A DNA stretch of 64,000 nucleotides from assembly GCA_016716715.1 (NCBI GenBank), contig JADJVE010000001.1:124001-188000 (forward strand), given 5' to 3'. Of the stretch, positions 10,622 through 20,537 are shown one piece after another. The stretch comes from Acidobacteriota bacterium (GTDB taxonomy: Bacteria; Acidobacteriota; Thermoanaerobaculia; UBA5066). The position numbers were made by a program, and so were the translations under genes. Positions within the stretch are counted from its first letter, which is position 1; every line of letters starts with the position of its first letter. Under the pieces are notes generated by a model. That model was not told the DNA's origin and searched no databases. It was given only the letters and a program-made list of their open reading frames with translations.

Positions 10622-11974
10622 ATGTCGCCGCTCGCCGGCGACCGCGAACGCGGGGGCGACGTGCTCGTCGCTCCCGCGACGCCGCCCGGCGTTTCGGCCC
10701 TCGCCGTCGTCCGGCTGACGGGCCCGGCGGGCGCGGCGCGGGCCGTCGCCCGCCGCCTCGCGCCGGACTTCCCCGCCGAGCCGGTCCCGCGCCAGGCGCT
10801 TCTCCTGCGCCTCGTCGACGCCGAGGGCCGCGCGCTCGATCGCGCCGTCGTCCTCTTCTGGGCGGCGCCGCACTCGCCCACCGGCGAGGAGGTCGTCGAG
10901 TTCGTCTGTCACGGTTCATCCGGCGTCGTTCTCGGCCTCGTGGACGCGGCGCGGCGCGCGGGGGCGCGGCCGGCCGAGCGCGGCGAGTTCACACGGCGGG
11001 CGCTCGCGCACGGGAAGCTGGACCTCGCCGAGGCCGAGGGCCTCGCGGTGCTCGCGCGCGCCGAGAGCCGCGGCGCGGCGCGGCGGGCGCTCGGCCTCGT
11101 GGAGGGCGCGCTCTCGAAGCGGGTGCACGCGGCCCGCGAACGGGCGCTCGACGCGCTGGCGGCGCTAGAGGCCGCGCTCGACTTCGCCGAGGACGTGCCC
11201 GCCGGTGAGGCGACGCGTGCGGGAGCGGAGTTCGCCGCGATCGCCGCGGAGCTCGACGCTCTTGCGAGATCGGCGCGCGGCGCGGGCGAGCGGAAGCCTG
11301 TCGTGGCCATCCTCGGCCGGCCGAACGCGGGGAAGTCGACGCTCTTCAACGCGCTCGTCGGAAGCGACCGCGCGATCGTGACGGCGACGCCGGGCACGAC
11401 GCGCGACGCGATCACCGAGACCGTCGAGATCGCGGGGGAGAGCGTGACGCTCGTCGACACGGCGGGTCTGCGCGACGCGACGGAAGAGGTCGAGCGAATC
11501 GGCGTCGACGTCGCGACGCGAGCCGGGGAGAACGCGGACCTGGTGCTCTACGTGGTCGATGCGCTTGCCGGGAGGAACGAAGAGGACGAGGATTTTCTTA
11601 GAGGGGGAAGAGGGGAGAAGACGCTCGTCGTGATGACGAAGGCCGATCTCGTTCCTCTCTCTTCCTCTTCGGATCTCTCCGTCTCCGCGCTCACCGGCGC
11701 CGGCCTCGACGCGCTGCGCGCGGCGGCCGCCGCGCGCCTCGGCCTCGTCGAGGCCGAAGGAGAGCTGCTCGTCCTCGCGCGCCACAAGGAAGCCCTCGAG
11801 TCGGCGGCGCGGCTTCTTGCGGAGGCCGGCGCGCTCGCGGCCGGCGGGAGCGACGCCGAGCTCGTCGCGGCGCGGGCGCGAGAAGGCCTCGTCGCGCTCG
11901 GCGCGATCACGGGGGAGACCGCCACCGAGGATCTTCTCGACCGCATCTTCTCGACGTTCTGCGTCGGCAAGTAG
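10622..11974 (+). CDS. mnmE: tRNA modification GTPase MnmE
   Basis: With MnmG it installs the 5-carboxymethylaminomethyl-type modification on wobble uridine 34. 450 aa in the family order: N-terminal tetrahydrofolate-binding domain (SALAVVRLTGP; PHSPTGEEVVEFVCHGS), helical domain, inserted G domain with GRPNAGKST (G1), TPGTTRD (G2), DTAGL (G3) and MTKAD (a G4 variant of NKAD), and the C-terminal FCVGK carrying the catalytic cysteine (family FCIGK). Directly upstream of mnmG, its functional partner. Confidence 0.97.
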   Translation: MSPLAGDRERGGDVLVAPATPPGVSALAVVRLTGPAGAARAVARRLAPDFPAEPVPRQALLLRLVDAEGRALDRAVVLFWAAPHSPTGEEVVEFVCHGSSGVVLGLVDAARRAGARPAERGEFTRRALAHGKLDLAEAEGLAVLARAESRGAARRALGLVEGALSKRVHAARERALDALAALEAALDFAEDVPAGEATRAGAEFAAIAAELDALARSARGAGERKPVVAILGRPNAGKSTLFNALVGSDRAIVTATPGTTRDAITETVEIAGESVTLVDTAGLRDATEEVERIGVDVATRAGENADLVLYVVDALAGRNEEDEDFLRGGRGEKTLVVMTKADLVPLSSSSDLSVSALTGAGLDALRAAAAARLGLVEAEGELLVLARHKEALESAARLLAEAGALAAGGSDAELVAARAREGLVALGAITGETATEDLLDRIFSTFCVGK

Positions 11975-11984
11975 ACGGCGCCGT

Positions 11985-11990
11985 TAAAGT
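11985..11990 (+). promoter_or_regulatory. -10 hexamer for a leaderless mnmG mRNA
   Basis: TAAAGT, followed by 7 nt and then GTG 11998. No Shine-Dalgarno precedes the start. The spacing would place the transcription start at or one base before the start codon. Confidence 0.45.
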
Positions 11991-11997
11991 GTCGCCC

Positions 11998-13908
11998 GTG
12001 AGCCGGACATGGGACGTCGTCGTCGTCGGGGGCGGGCACGCGGGCGCGGAGGCCGCGCTTGCGGCCGCGCGCCTCGGCGCCGAGACGCTTCTCGTGACCG
12101 GCGATCCCGCGACGATCGGCCGCATGAGCTGCAACCCCGCGGTCGGCGGGCTCGCGAAGGGCCAGGTCGTGCGCGAGATCGACGCGCTCGGCGGTGCGAT
12201 GGGTCTCGTCGCGGACCGCACGGCGATCCAATTCAAAGTGCTGAACGCCTCGCGCGGGCCCGCCGTGCGCGGCCTGCGCTGCCAGTCCGACAAGGCGCTC
12301 TACGCGGCGGAGCTGCGCCGCGTCGTGGAGTCGGCCGCGCGCGTCACGGTGGCCGCGGGAACGGCGGCGGGGTTCAAGGTGGAGAAGGGCCGGCTCGCCG
12401 GCATCGTCCTCGAAGACGGGACGACGCTTCCGTGCCGCGCGGCGGTCGTGACGACCGGGACGTTTCTCTCGGGCCTCGTGCACGTGGGGGAGAGCCGCCG
12501 CGAAGCGGGCCGGTGGGACGAGCCGCCGGCGAAGTCGCTCTCTCACGCTCTCTCGGCGCTCGGCCTCCGCCTCGGACGCATGAAGACCGGCACGCCGCCG
12601 CGCGTCGCCGCGGGGAGCGTGGACGTTTCGCGCATGGACCGCGCGGCGGGCGACGCGCGGCCCGAGCCGTTTTCATTCCGCTCGCGCGGCGGGAAGTTTC
12701 CCGCGCAGCCCCAGGTCGACTGCTGGCTGACGCACACGGGCGCGCGCGTCCACGACCTCATCCGCGAGAGCCTGCCGCTCTCGCCGCTCTACGCGGGGCG
12801 CATCACGGGCCGTGGCCCGCGCTACTGCCCGTCCATCGAAGACAAGGTCGTGCGCTTTCCCGACAAAGCGCGCCACCAGATCTTCGTCGAGCCCGAGGGT
12901 CTCTCGACCGACTGGCTCTACCTGAACGGTCTCTCGATGTCTCTCCCTCCCGCGACACAAGAACAAATCGTTAGATTGATTATTGGGCTCGAGCACGCCG
13001 AGATCCTTCGGCCGGCCTACGCGGTCGAGTACGATGTCGTATTCCCGGAGCAGCTGGACGTGTCTCTCGAGACGCGCGCGCTGCCGGGGCTCTTTCTCGC
13101 GGGACAGATCAACGGAACGTCCGGCTACGAGGAAGCGGCCGGGCAGGGCCTGGTCGCGGGCGCGAACGCGGCGCGCGCGGCGCGGGATCTCGGAGAGCCG
13201 CTCGTTCTCTCGCGCGACGAGGCGTACGTGGGCGTGATGCTCGACGACCTCGTGACGCTCGGCCTCGACGAACCCTACCGGCTGCTGACGTCGCGCGCGG
13301 AGCACCGCCTCCTTCTCGGCGCCGACAGCGCGTACGCGCGGCTCACGGAGAAGGCGGTCGCGTTCGGGCTCGTCGCGCCGGAAGACGCCGAACCGATTCT
13401 CGAGGCCGAGGCGCGCCATGCGCGCGTGTCCACGGCGCTCGAGACGGCGCGGGTGACGCCCGACCGCGCGACGCGCGCACGACTTGCCGAGGAGGGCGTG
13501 AACGTGGGCGAGGAGACGACGCTCGCGGGCCTCCTCCGGCGGCCGGAGCTCGCCGCTTCGGCGCTGCGCGCGTTCCTCGCGGAGGCGCTCGACGAGGGGG
13601 CGCGCGGGGATCTCGCCGCGCTCGACGCCGGGGCGCTGGACCGTGTCGCGTCCGAGCTGCGCTACGCGGGGTTTCTACAGCGCGAACGGCAGACCGTCGC
13701 CCGGCTCAAGCGAGCGGGCGGGCGGCGCATCCCGCGCGACTTCGTCTACCGCGGCACGCCGGGGCTCTCGCTCGAGGCCGTCGAAAAACTCGAGCGGCAT
13801 CGGCCAGGCACGCTCGGCCAGGCCGCGCGCATCCCCGGTGTGACGCCCGCGGCCGCGGCGCTTCTCCTCGCGCGGCTTCTGGCGCGCGACCGGAGCGTGG
13901 CCGCGTGA
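11998..13908 (+). CDS. mnmG: tRNA uridine-5-carboxymethylaminomethyl(34) synthesis enzyme MnmG
   Basis: FAD-dependent partner of MnmE in wobble-uridine modification, 636 aa. The Rossmann motif VVVVGGGHAGAEAA is at the N-terminus, followed by SCNPAVGGLAKG, the FAD/NADH core with GTFLSGLVHVGE and KTGTPPRV, then NGTSGYEEAAGQG and TSRAEHRLLLG before the helical C-terminal domain. GTG 11998 is preferred over GTG 11989 because it sits 7 nt after a TAAAGT hexamer and puts the Rossmann strand at the usual distance. Codons around 12957-12991 are oddly AT-rich within an otherwise GC-rich gene. The stop overlaps rsmG. Confidence 0.97.
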   Translation: MSRTWDVVVVGGGHAGAEAALAAARLGAETLLVTGDPATIGRMSCNPAVGGLAKGQVVREIDALGGAMGLVADRTAIQFKVLNASRGPAVRGLRCQSDKALYAAELRRVVESAARVTVAAGTAAGFKVEKGRLAGIVLEDGTTLPCRAAVVTTGTFLSGLVHVGESRREAGRWDEPPAKSLSHALSALGLRLGRMKTGTPPRVAAGSVDVSRMDRAAGDARPEPFSFRSRGGKFPAQPQVDCWLTHTGARVHDLIRESLPLSPLYAGRITGRGPRYCPSIEDKVVRFPDKARHQIFVEPEGLSTDWLYLNGLSMSLPPATQEQIVRLIIGLEHAEILRPAYAVEYDVVFPEQLDVSLETRALPGLFLAGQINGTSGYEEAAGQGLVAGANAARAARDLGEPLVLSRDEAYVGVMLDDLVTLGLDEPYRLLTSRAEHRLLLGADSAYARLTEKAVAFGLVAPEDAEPILEAEARHARVSTALETARVTPDRATRARLAEEGVNVGEETTLAGLLRRPELAASALRAFLAEALDEGARGDLAALDAGALDRVASELRYAGFLQRERQTVARLKRAGGRRIPRDFVYRGTPGLSLEAVEKLERHRPGTLGQAARIPGVTPAAAALLLARLLARDRSVAA

Positions 13909-14561
13909 GGGACGCCGCGCTCCGGGCCGAGGTGGCGCGCGTCGTCGCGGCGCTGCCCGCCGGGGTTCGGCCGCAGGCCGAGGCCGCACGCGAGGGGCTC
14001 GTGGCCTTTCTCGCGTTCCTCACGGAGCGGAACGGGGAGATGAACCTCGTCTCGGCGCGCGCGGCCGAGCCGGAGGCGCTCGCGGGACACCTTGCGGACG
14101 CGCTCGCCGGACTGCCCTTTCTTCCGGCGCCGCGTCCGGCGCCGATCCGCCTCCTCGATCTGGGCTCGGGCGGCGGGTTCCCGGCGCTTCCGCTCCTTCT
14201 CGTGAGGCGCGACGTCGAGGGCACGCTCGTCGACTCGATCCGCAAGAAGTGCACGTTCCTGGCGGAGGCCGCGGAGCGCCTCGCGTTGACCGCGCGCAGC
14301 GTGAACGCTAGATTCCCGGACTCGTTTCCGATGGCGAAAAGCGGGCCCTTCGACGTTCTCACGACCCGCGCCGTCGGCTCGGCGGGGAAGCTCGTCTCCG
14401 CGGCCCGGCCGGTCCTCGCTCCCGGCGCGCGGGCGCTCCTCTGGACGACGGAGCCGCTCGTGAGGGACGCCGTCCGGGACAGCCGCGCGAAGGTTTCCGC
14501 GTTCCACCGCGACCCCAGCAGCGAGCGACGGGGCCTCCTCGTCCTGGAATGTTTCACGTGA
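13905..14561 (+). CDS. rsmG: 16S rRNA (guanine527-N7)-methyltransferase RsmG
   Basis: SAM-dependent methyltransferase of small-subunit rRNA (G527, next to the streptomycin site), 218 aa. Visible are FLTERNGEMNLVSAR, the SAM loop LDLGSGGGFPALPL, KKCTFLAEAAERL and DVLTTRAVG. GTG 13905 overlaps the mnmG stop (GTGA). The last codons (ECFT, stop) are read from the parS palindrome and overlap the parA start by 13 nt. The order mnmG-rsmG-parA-parB is the classical origin arrangement. Confidence 0.95.
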   Translation: MRDAALRAEVARVVAALPAGVRPQAEAAREGLVAFLAFLTERNGEMNLVSARAAEPEALAGHLADALAGLPFLPAPRPAPIRLLDLGSGGGFPALPLLLVRRDVEGTLVDSIRKKCTFLAEAAERLALTARSVNARFPDSFPMAKSGPFDVLTTRAVGSAGKLVSAARPVLAPGARALLWTTEPLVRDAVRDSRAKVSAFHRDPSSERRGLLVLECFT

Positions 14562-15328
14562 AACATCGCGTTCTCGCCGTCGCGAACCAGAAGGGCGGAG
14601 TGGGGAAGACCACGACCGCCGTCAGCCTCGCGGCGGCCCTCGCCGCGCTGGAACGGCCGGTCCTGCTCGTCGATTTCGACCCGCAGGGCAACGCAACCGG
14701 CGGGCTCGGCGTCGACAAGGCGGAGCTCCTTCGCACGACCTACGACTGGCTCCTGGGCGAGGCCGCGTTCGAGGAGGTCGCCCGGCCGACCGAACTGCCC
14801 TGCCTGACGCTCCTGCCCGCGAACCGCGACCTCGTCGGCGCAGAGGTCGAGCTGGTGGGCGCCGAGAGGCGGGAGTTCCGGCTCAAGGAGCGGCTCGCGG
14901 GGGTGAAGGACCGGTTTGAATACGTCCTCGTCGACTGCCCGCCTTCGCTCGGGTTCCTCACGCTCAATGCGCTCGCGGCGGCCGACGGGCTCCTCCTCCC
15001 GATCCAGTGCGAGTACTACGCGCTCGAGGGCGTCTCGGAGCTCCTCGCGACGATGGAGCGGGTGAAGGAGAGCCTCAACCCGGCCCTCACGGTCGCGGGC
15101 GTCGTCCCGACGATGTGGGACGAGCGGACGAATCTCTCTCGCCAGGTGCTCGACGAGATCCGCAAGCATTTCGGCGACCGCGTGTTCAAGACGCCGGTGC
15201 CGCGCAGCGTGCGGCTGGCCGAGGCGCCGTCCTTCGGGAAGCCGATCCTCCTGTACGACGCGCGCTCGCGCGGGGCCGAGGCGTACCTCGCCATCGCCCG
15301 CGAGATGCTCCGGCGCGACGCGCGCTGA
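14549..15328 (+). CDS. parA: Chromosome partitioning ATPase ParA (Soj)
   Basis: Deviant Walker ATPase that segregates the origin together with ParB-parS, 259 aa. It starts MFHVKHRVLAVANQKGGVGKTTT: the first six residues are encoded by the parS palindrome, and the deviant Walker A (KGGVGKTT, both lysines) follows at once. Other motifs are DFDPQGNATGGLG (Walker A' Asp) and VLVDCPPSLGFLTLNAL (Walker B). The N-terminus is short with no HTH extension, as in chromosomal ParA. ATG 14549 lies inside the rsmG 3' end. Confidence 0.97.
   Translation: MFHVKHRVLAVANQKGGVGKTTTAVSLAAALAALERPVLLVDFDPQGNATGGLGVDKAELLRTTYDWLLGEAAFEEVARPTELPCLTLLPANRDLVGAEVELVGAERREFRLKERLAGVKDRFEYVLVDCPPSLGFLTLNALAAADGLLLPIQCEYYALEGVSELLATMERVKESLNPALTVAGVVPTMWDERTNLSRQVLDEIRKHFGDRVFKTPVPRSVRLAEAPSFGKPILLYDARSRGAEAYLAIAREMLRRDAR
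14550..14565. promoter_or_regulatory. parS centromere site
   Basis: TGTTTCACGTGAAACA is a perfect 16-bp palindrome matching the parS family (B. subtilis consensus TGTTCCACGTGGAACA). It overlaps both the rsmG end and the parA start, so it is under coding constraint in two frames. It is the only copy noticed in the window. Confidence 0.93.
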
Positions 15329-15360
15329 CCCGCGGCGAGCCCGTCTCCGCGGGCGGCTGT

Positions 15361-15366
15361 TACGAT
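15361..15366 (+). promoter_or_regulatory. Extended -10 hexamer for a leaderless parB mRNA
   Basis: TGTTACGAT (extended -10 with TG at 15358-15359, hexamer TACGAT) ends 7 nt before the parB ATG. No Shine-Dalgarno is visible, so a leaderless transcript is likely, independent of parA. Confidence 0.45.
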
Positions 15367-15373
15367 TCCGCCG

Positions 15374-16234
15374 ATGTCCCGAAAACCCGCGCTCGGCCGA
15401 GGCCTCTCGGCCCTGATTCCCTCGGCAAAGCCGGGCCGCGAGGCCGGGGGCCTGCGCACGGTGCCGCTCGCGCTCCTCGACGCGAACAAGCGGCAGCCCC
15501 GCCGCCGCTTCGACGACGACGGGATCGCCGAGCTCTCGCGCTCGATCGCGAAGACGGGGATCCTGCAGCCGGTCCTCGTCACCCGCGAAGGGGAGCGCTA
15601 CCGGATCCTCGCGGGCGAACGGCGCGTCCGCGCGGCGCGCCTCGCGGGCCTCTCCGAGGTCCCCGTCGTCGTGCGAGAGGGCGTCGCGGACCGCGACCAT
15701 CTCCTCATCGCCCTCGTCGAGAACCTTCAGCGCCGGGACCTCACGGTGCTCGAGGAAGCCGAGGCCTACCGCCACCTTCGCGAGGACTTCGGCCTCACGC
15801 AGGAGGACGTCGCCGAGCGCGTCGGCAAGGACCGCGCGACGGTCGCGAACGCGCTCCGCCTCCTGAAACTCCCCGCCGCCGTGCGCGAGGCGCTCGAGGA
15901 GGGCGCGCTGACGGCCGGCCACGCGCGCGCGCTCCTCGCGCTCTCCTCCGCCGCGGACCAGGAAACGCTCGCGAAGGAGATCGTCCGGCGCGGCCTGAAC
16001 GTGCGCGCCGTCGAGGCGCGCGTCGCCGCGCTCGCCAAGGGCGGCAGCAAAAAGAAGAAGAACCGCACGGTCGACGCGGACACGCGCGACGCGGAGCTGC
16101 GCCTGGGACGCGCGCTCGGCACGAAGGTCGAGATCCGGAGAAAGAAACGAGGCGGCGAGGTGCGCATCGCGTTCTACTCGGAGGAGGAGCTCATCGGCCT
16201 CTTCGAGAAGCTGTCGGGCGGGGGAGACGCGTGA
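15374..16234 (+). CDS. parB: Chromosome partitioning CTPase/DNA-binding protein ParB (Spo0J)
   Basis: Binds parS, spreads as a CTP-dependent clamp and stimulates ParA; 286 aa. N-terminal ALGRGLSALIP (ParA-stimulating segment), CTP-binding ParB/Srx domain with QPRRRFDDDGIAELSRSI, GILQPVLV and GERRVRAARLAG, ENLQRRDLTVLEEAEAYRHL, then the helix-turn-helix GLTQEDVAERVGKDRATVANALRLL, and a C-terminal dimerisation region. The ATG has a TACGAT hexamer 7 nt upstream. The stop overlaps the bactofilin gene (GTGA). Confidence 0.97.
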   Translation: MSRKPALGRGLSALIPSAKPGREAGGLRTVPLALLDANKRQPRRRFDDDGIAELSRSIAKTGILQPVLVTREGERYRILAGERRVRAARLAGLSEVPVVVREGVADRDHLLIALVENLQRRDLTVLEEAEAYRHLREDFGLTQEDVAERVGKDRATVANALRLLKLPAAVREALEEGALTAGHARALLALSSAADQETLAKEIVRRGLNVRAVEARVAALAKGGSKKKKNRTVDADTRDAELRLGRALGTKVEIRRKKRGGEVRIAFYSEEELIGLFEKLSGGGDA

Positions 16235-16611
16235 GCGCGAAGAAGTCCAGCGGCACCCTGAACGGATTCCTCGACCGCGGCGCGCGGCTCGAGGGCACGC
16301 TCACGTTCGACGACGTGTTCCGGATCGACGGCGCCTTCAAGGGCACGATCGTCTCGGACGCCGAGCTCGTGGTCGGAGACGGGGGCCTCGTCGAGGGCGA
16401 GATCCGCGTCGGACGCCTTGCCGTGTCCGGGACCGTGCGCGGCGTCATCCACGCCAAGGAGCGCATCGAGGTCCACGCGGGCGGGCGGCTGTTCGCGGAG
16501 ATCCACGCCCCTTCGCTCGTCGTCGAGGAAGGCGCCGTGATCCAGGGCGCCGTCGAAGCCGGCGCGGCGCGTCCGGCCGGGGGCGACGGACCCAGCCCGG
16601 AAAAAACCTAA
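16231..16611 (+). CDS. Bactofilin (polymer-forming cytoskeletal protein)
   Basis: 126 aa with a single bactofilin (DUF583) beta-helix domain: GTLNGFLDRGARLEGTLTFD, FRIDGAFKGTIVSDAELVVGDGG, LVEGEIRVGRLAVSGTVRG, then a short disordered tail. Bactofilins self-assemble into nucleotide-independent filaments that scaffold cell-shape and polarity proteins. GTG 16231 overlaps the parB stop, so it is translationally coupled to parAB. In Myxococcus, bactofilins anchor ParB-parS complexes; a similar link here is inference from position. The stop codon overlaps the stop of the opposing YkgJ gene. Confidence 0.9.
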   Translation: MSAKKSSGTLNGFLDRGARLEGTLTFDDVFRIDGAFKGTIVSDAELVVGDGGLVEGEIRVGRLAVSGTVRGVIHAKERIEVHAGGRLFAEIHAPSLVVEEGAVIQGAVEAGAARPAGGDGPSPEKT

Positions 16612-17267
16612 CGGATCCCGCGTTCGAGAACCGCGAACGCCGAGCCGGCGAGCGCGTGCGCGATCGTCGTCTCGACGCCCGCGGGGAGTCCCGCCGCTGC
16701 CGCGACCTCCACGAGCGCCTGGTCGACCCCCGTGAGGTTTCGCGCCTCGATCGCCGTGGCGAGAACGCGCTCGGCAGAGGCCGCGGGGAAGTTCAGTTCG
16801 CAGGCCGACACGAGCGTCTCGCCGCCCGACCGCAACGCGAGGCCGTACGTGCGGCACGTCGTGGGGCGTGCGGCGTAGACCGCGCAACGGCCGGAGGGAA
16901 GCTCGAGCGCCGGGCAAGGCGTGTTGCGCGCGGCGAGGAACCACGCCCCCTCGGCCGCGTCGCTTCTCTCGGGATCGAGCAGGCCCGACGAGGCGTCTCC
17001 GGGAAACGTCGCGGCGCTCTGCTCGACCGCGCGCGTCGCCCGGGCGAGCACCGCAGCGCGAGCGCCCGCGGGCAGCCCGGCCACCACGTGGCGCAGCGCG
17101 AGCGCTTCCGGCAGGCCGATCGCGAAGAGCCCGACGCAGCAGCCGAAGCAGCCCGCGCGACAGGTCAGCTCGCCCGGACGGAGCGCGGCGGTCTTCTCCT
17201 CCCAGAGCCGGTCGGCACCCTCGAGAGACGTTATAAAACGACCGATTAGTTTCTGTGTTGGAGGCAT
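16608..17267 (-). CDS. YkgJ-family cysteine-cluster protein
   Basis: 219 aa. Cysteine pattern of the YkgJ (UPF0153/Fli-CxxCxxCC) family: TCRAGCFGCCVGLF near residue 40, then PCPALELPSGRCAVYAARPTTCRTYG, where the Cys set probably binds zinc or an Fe-S cluster. Function is unknown. ATG 17267 is chosen over an in-frame ATG at 17345, which would add 26 unconserved residues and run into the atp promoter. The first codons (MPPTQKLIGRFITS) are AT-rich compared with the rest. Convergent with bactofilin, with a 4-bp overlap of stop codons. Confidence 0.8.
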   Translation of the reverse strand: MPPTQKLIGRFITSLEGADRLWEEKTAALRPGELTCRAGCFGCCVGLFAIGLPEALALRHVVAGLPAGARAAVLARATRAVEQSAATFPGDASSGLLDPERSDAAEGAWFLAARNTPCPALELPSGRCAVYAARPTTCRTYGLALRSGGETLVSACELNFPAASAERVLATAIEARNLTGVDQALVEVAAAAGLPAGVETTIAHALAGSAFAVLERGIR

Positions 17268-17336
17268 GGGCTGCGCCGGCCGATCATGGCAGGCGAGGGA
17301 AAGCGCGGAAAGCGCCGCGGCTGATGCGCCCGAGGT

Positions 17337-17365
17337 TTGACCCATGGGCCCCGCTGTGAGATAAC
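17337..17365 (+). promoter_or_regulatory. Sigma70-type promoter of the ATP synthase operon
   Basis: TTGACC (17337-17342), a 17-bp spacer and GATAAC (17360-17365) lie about 100 bp before atpF'. The -35 matches five of six and the -10 four of six consensus bases. The intervening 100 bp hold no other gene. Confidence 0.5.
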
Positions 17366-17465
17366 GCGCCGGCCAGCGCGCGTTTCCGGGCCGTCGACCC
17401 TGCCTCTTTCGAGGCCACGCCTCGAGGTCCCGACCCGCGCGGGCAACGACGCTCGACGGATCGAC

Positions 17466-17894
17466 ATGCAGCTTCCCGATCTCTCCCTGCTGATCATCAT
17501 GGTCCTCTTCTGGGCCACGTACGCCGTCTTGCGCGCGTGGGTCTTCAAACCGCTCGGCTCGATCCTCGAGGAGCGCGAGAAGAAGGCCGCGACGGCGACG
17601 GACGCCCTCGCGAAGGCGCTCGAGAACGAGAAAGAGACGCTCGCCTCGATCGACCGCCGCCTGACGGAGACCCGGCGCGAGGCGCTCGCCGCCCGGCAGG
17701 CCTCCCGCAACGACGCGAACACGAAGCGGCAGGCGCTTCTCGACGAAGCCCGCGAGAAGGTCCGGCTCGCCGCCTCCTCGGCGCAGGGGAAGCTCGACGC
17801 CGAGGTCGCCACCGCGCGTGCGGAGCTCGCGAAGAACATCCGAACGACGGCAGGCGAGATCGCCTCTCTGGCGCTCGGGCGGAGGCTCGCGTGA
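17466..17894 (+). CDS. ATP synthase F0 subunit b'
   Basis: 142 aa with one N-terminal membrane segment (LSLLIIMVLFWATYAVLRAWVF) followed by a long charged helix rich in Ala, Glu and Lys, the layout of F0 b/b' peripheral-stalk subunits. It is followed by a second b-type gene (17891), so this operon encodes an unlike b/b' pair, as in photosynthetic bacteria and several other phyla. ATG 17466 is used because the membrane helix then starts at residue 6. The 3' end overlaps atpF by 4 nt. Confidence 0.88.
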   Translation: MQLPDLSLLIIMVLFWATYAVLRAWVFKPLGSILEEREKKAATATDALAKALENEKETLASIDRRLTETRREALAARQASRNDANTKRQALLDEAREKVRLAASSAQGKLDAEVATARAELAKNIRTTAGEIASLALGRRLA

Positions 17895-18412
17895 GTCCCT
17901 CCGGGCACGAGACCGTGAAGGGGTTCCTCGGAATTCCGAATCTCTTCTGGCAGGTCACGAACCTCGTCGCGTTTCTCGGGCTCCTCTGGTATTTCCTGCG
18001 AAAGCCCGTCGCCGAGTTCTTCGGCACGCGCCGGACCGAGGTCGCAAAGGCGCTCGCGAAGGCCGAGGACGACACGAAGCGCGCCGAGGCCCTCGCGGCC
18101 GAGCTCGCCAAGCGCCTCGCGCAGATCGAGACGGAGCTCACGAACCTCCGCGACAGCGCCAGGCGCGACGCCGAGGCCGAGCACGCCGCCCTTCTGAAGC
18201 AGACCGAGGAGGACGCGGCGCGGGTCCTCGCCCGCGCGTCGACAGACGTGGACAACCGGCTGCGCGCCGCGCGCGCGGAGCTCACGGCCTACGCCGGCGA
18301 TCTCGCCGTCGAGGTCGCCCGCGAGATCCTCGCGAAGAACGTCACGCCCGAAGACGAGAAACGCCTCGTCGCCGAGGGCGTGGCCGAGCTGTCGGCGCGG
18401 GCGAAAGGCTGA
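17891..18412 (+). CDS. atpF: ATP synthase F0 subunit b
   Basis: 173 aa. One membrane helix near residues 18-37 (LFWQVTNLVAFLGLLWYFL) followed by the family motif RKPVAEFFGTRRTEVAKAL and a long coiled-coil stalk. GTG 17891 overlaps the b' stop and has GGAGG at 5 nt. Forms the peripheral stalk with b' and delta, holding the alpha3beta3 head against rotation. Confidence 0.92.
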   Translation: MSPSGHETVKGFLGIPNLFWQVTNLVAFLGLLWYFLRKPVAEFFGTRRTEVAKALAKAEDDTKRAEALAAELAKRLAQIETELTNLRDSARRDAEAEHAALLKQTEEDAARVLARASTDVDNRLRAARAELTAYAGDLAVEVAREILAKNVTPEDEKRLVAEGVAELSARAKG

Positions 18413-18414
18413 CG

Positions 18415-18966
18415 ATGGCGGAACGCTTCACCCGGCCCTACGTCGACGCCTTCTTCGCCGTCGCCGGCTCCGCCGGGGCCGTCGACGCGCAGCTTCCGGC
18501 GCTCGACGCCGTCGCCCGGGCGATCGAGTCGAACGCCGAGCTCGCGAAGGTTCTCGCGAACCCCGGCGTCGAGCGGACGCGCCGCAAGGCGCTCCTCGAC
18601 GCCGTCGCCGAGAAGGTCGGCGTCGACACGCTCGGAGTGCGGCTCCTCGACACCCTCCTCCAGAACCGCCGCGTGCACCGCCTTCCGGCGTTCCTCGCCG
18701 CGGTGCGCGAGCGGCTCGACCGCGAGCGCCGCACGCTCGAGGCGCGCGTCACGAGCGCGCGCCCGCTCGACGACGCGGTCTTCGAGGCCCTGCGCCGGAT
18801 GGTCGAGGGCCGCACCGGCTCGACCGTGCGCGTGGTCTCGTCCGTAGAACCCTCGCTCCTCGGCGGCTTCGTCGTCTCGGTGGGCAGCGCCCGCCTCGAC
18901 GCGTCGCTCGCGCGCCGGCTCGAGAAGGCTCGCGCCGCGCTGCACGCACTCGCCCCGGCGTCTTGA
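18415..18966 (+). CDS. atpH: ATP synthase F1 subunit delta
   Basis: 183 aa, normal OSCP/delta length. N-terminal RFTRPYVDAFFAVA (compare family A-x-x-YA-x-A), central LLQNRRVHRLPAFLAAVRERLD, C-terminal SSVEPSLLGGFVVSVGS matching the conserved P-x-L-x-GG. ATG 18415 starts 2 nt after the atpF stop. Connects the stalk to the crown of F1. Confidence 0.92.
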   Translation: MAERFTRPYVDAFFAVAGSAGAVDAQLPALDAVARAIESNAELAKVLANPGVERTRRKALLDAVAEKVGVDTLGVRLLDTLLQNRRVHRLPAFLAAVRERLDRERRTLEARVTSARPLDDAVFEALRRMVEGRTGSTVRVVSSVEPSLLGGFVVSVGSARLDASLARRLEKARAALHALAPAS

Positions 18967-18982
18967 CCGGAGAAAGAAGCTT

Positions 18983-20518
<1,536 letters not shown>

Positions 20519-20537
20519 GGAGTCGCGCGGCGCGCCC

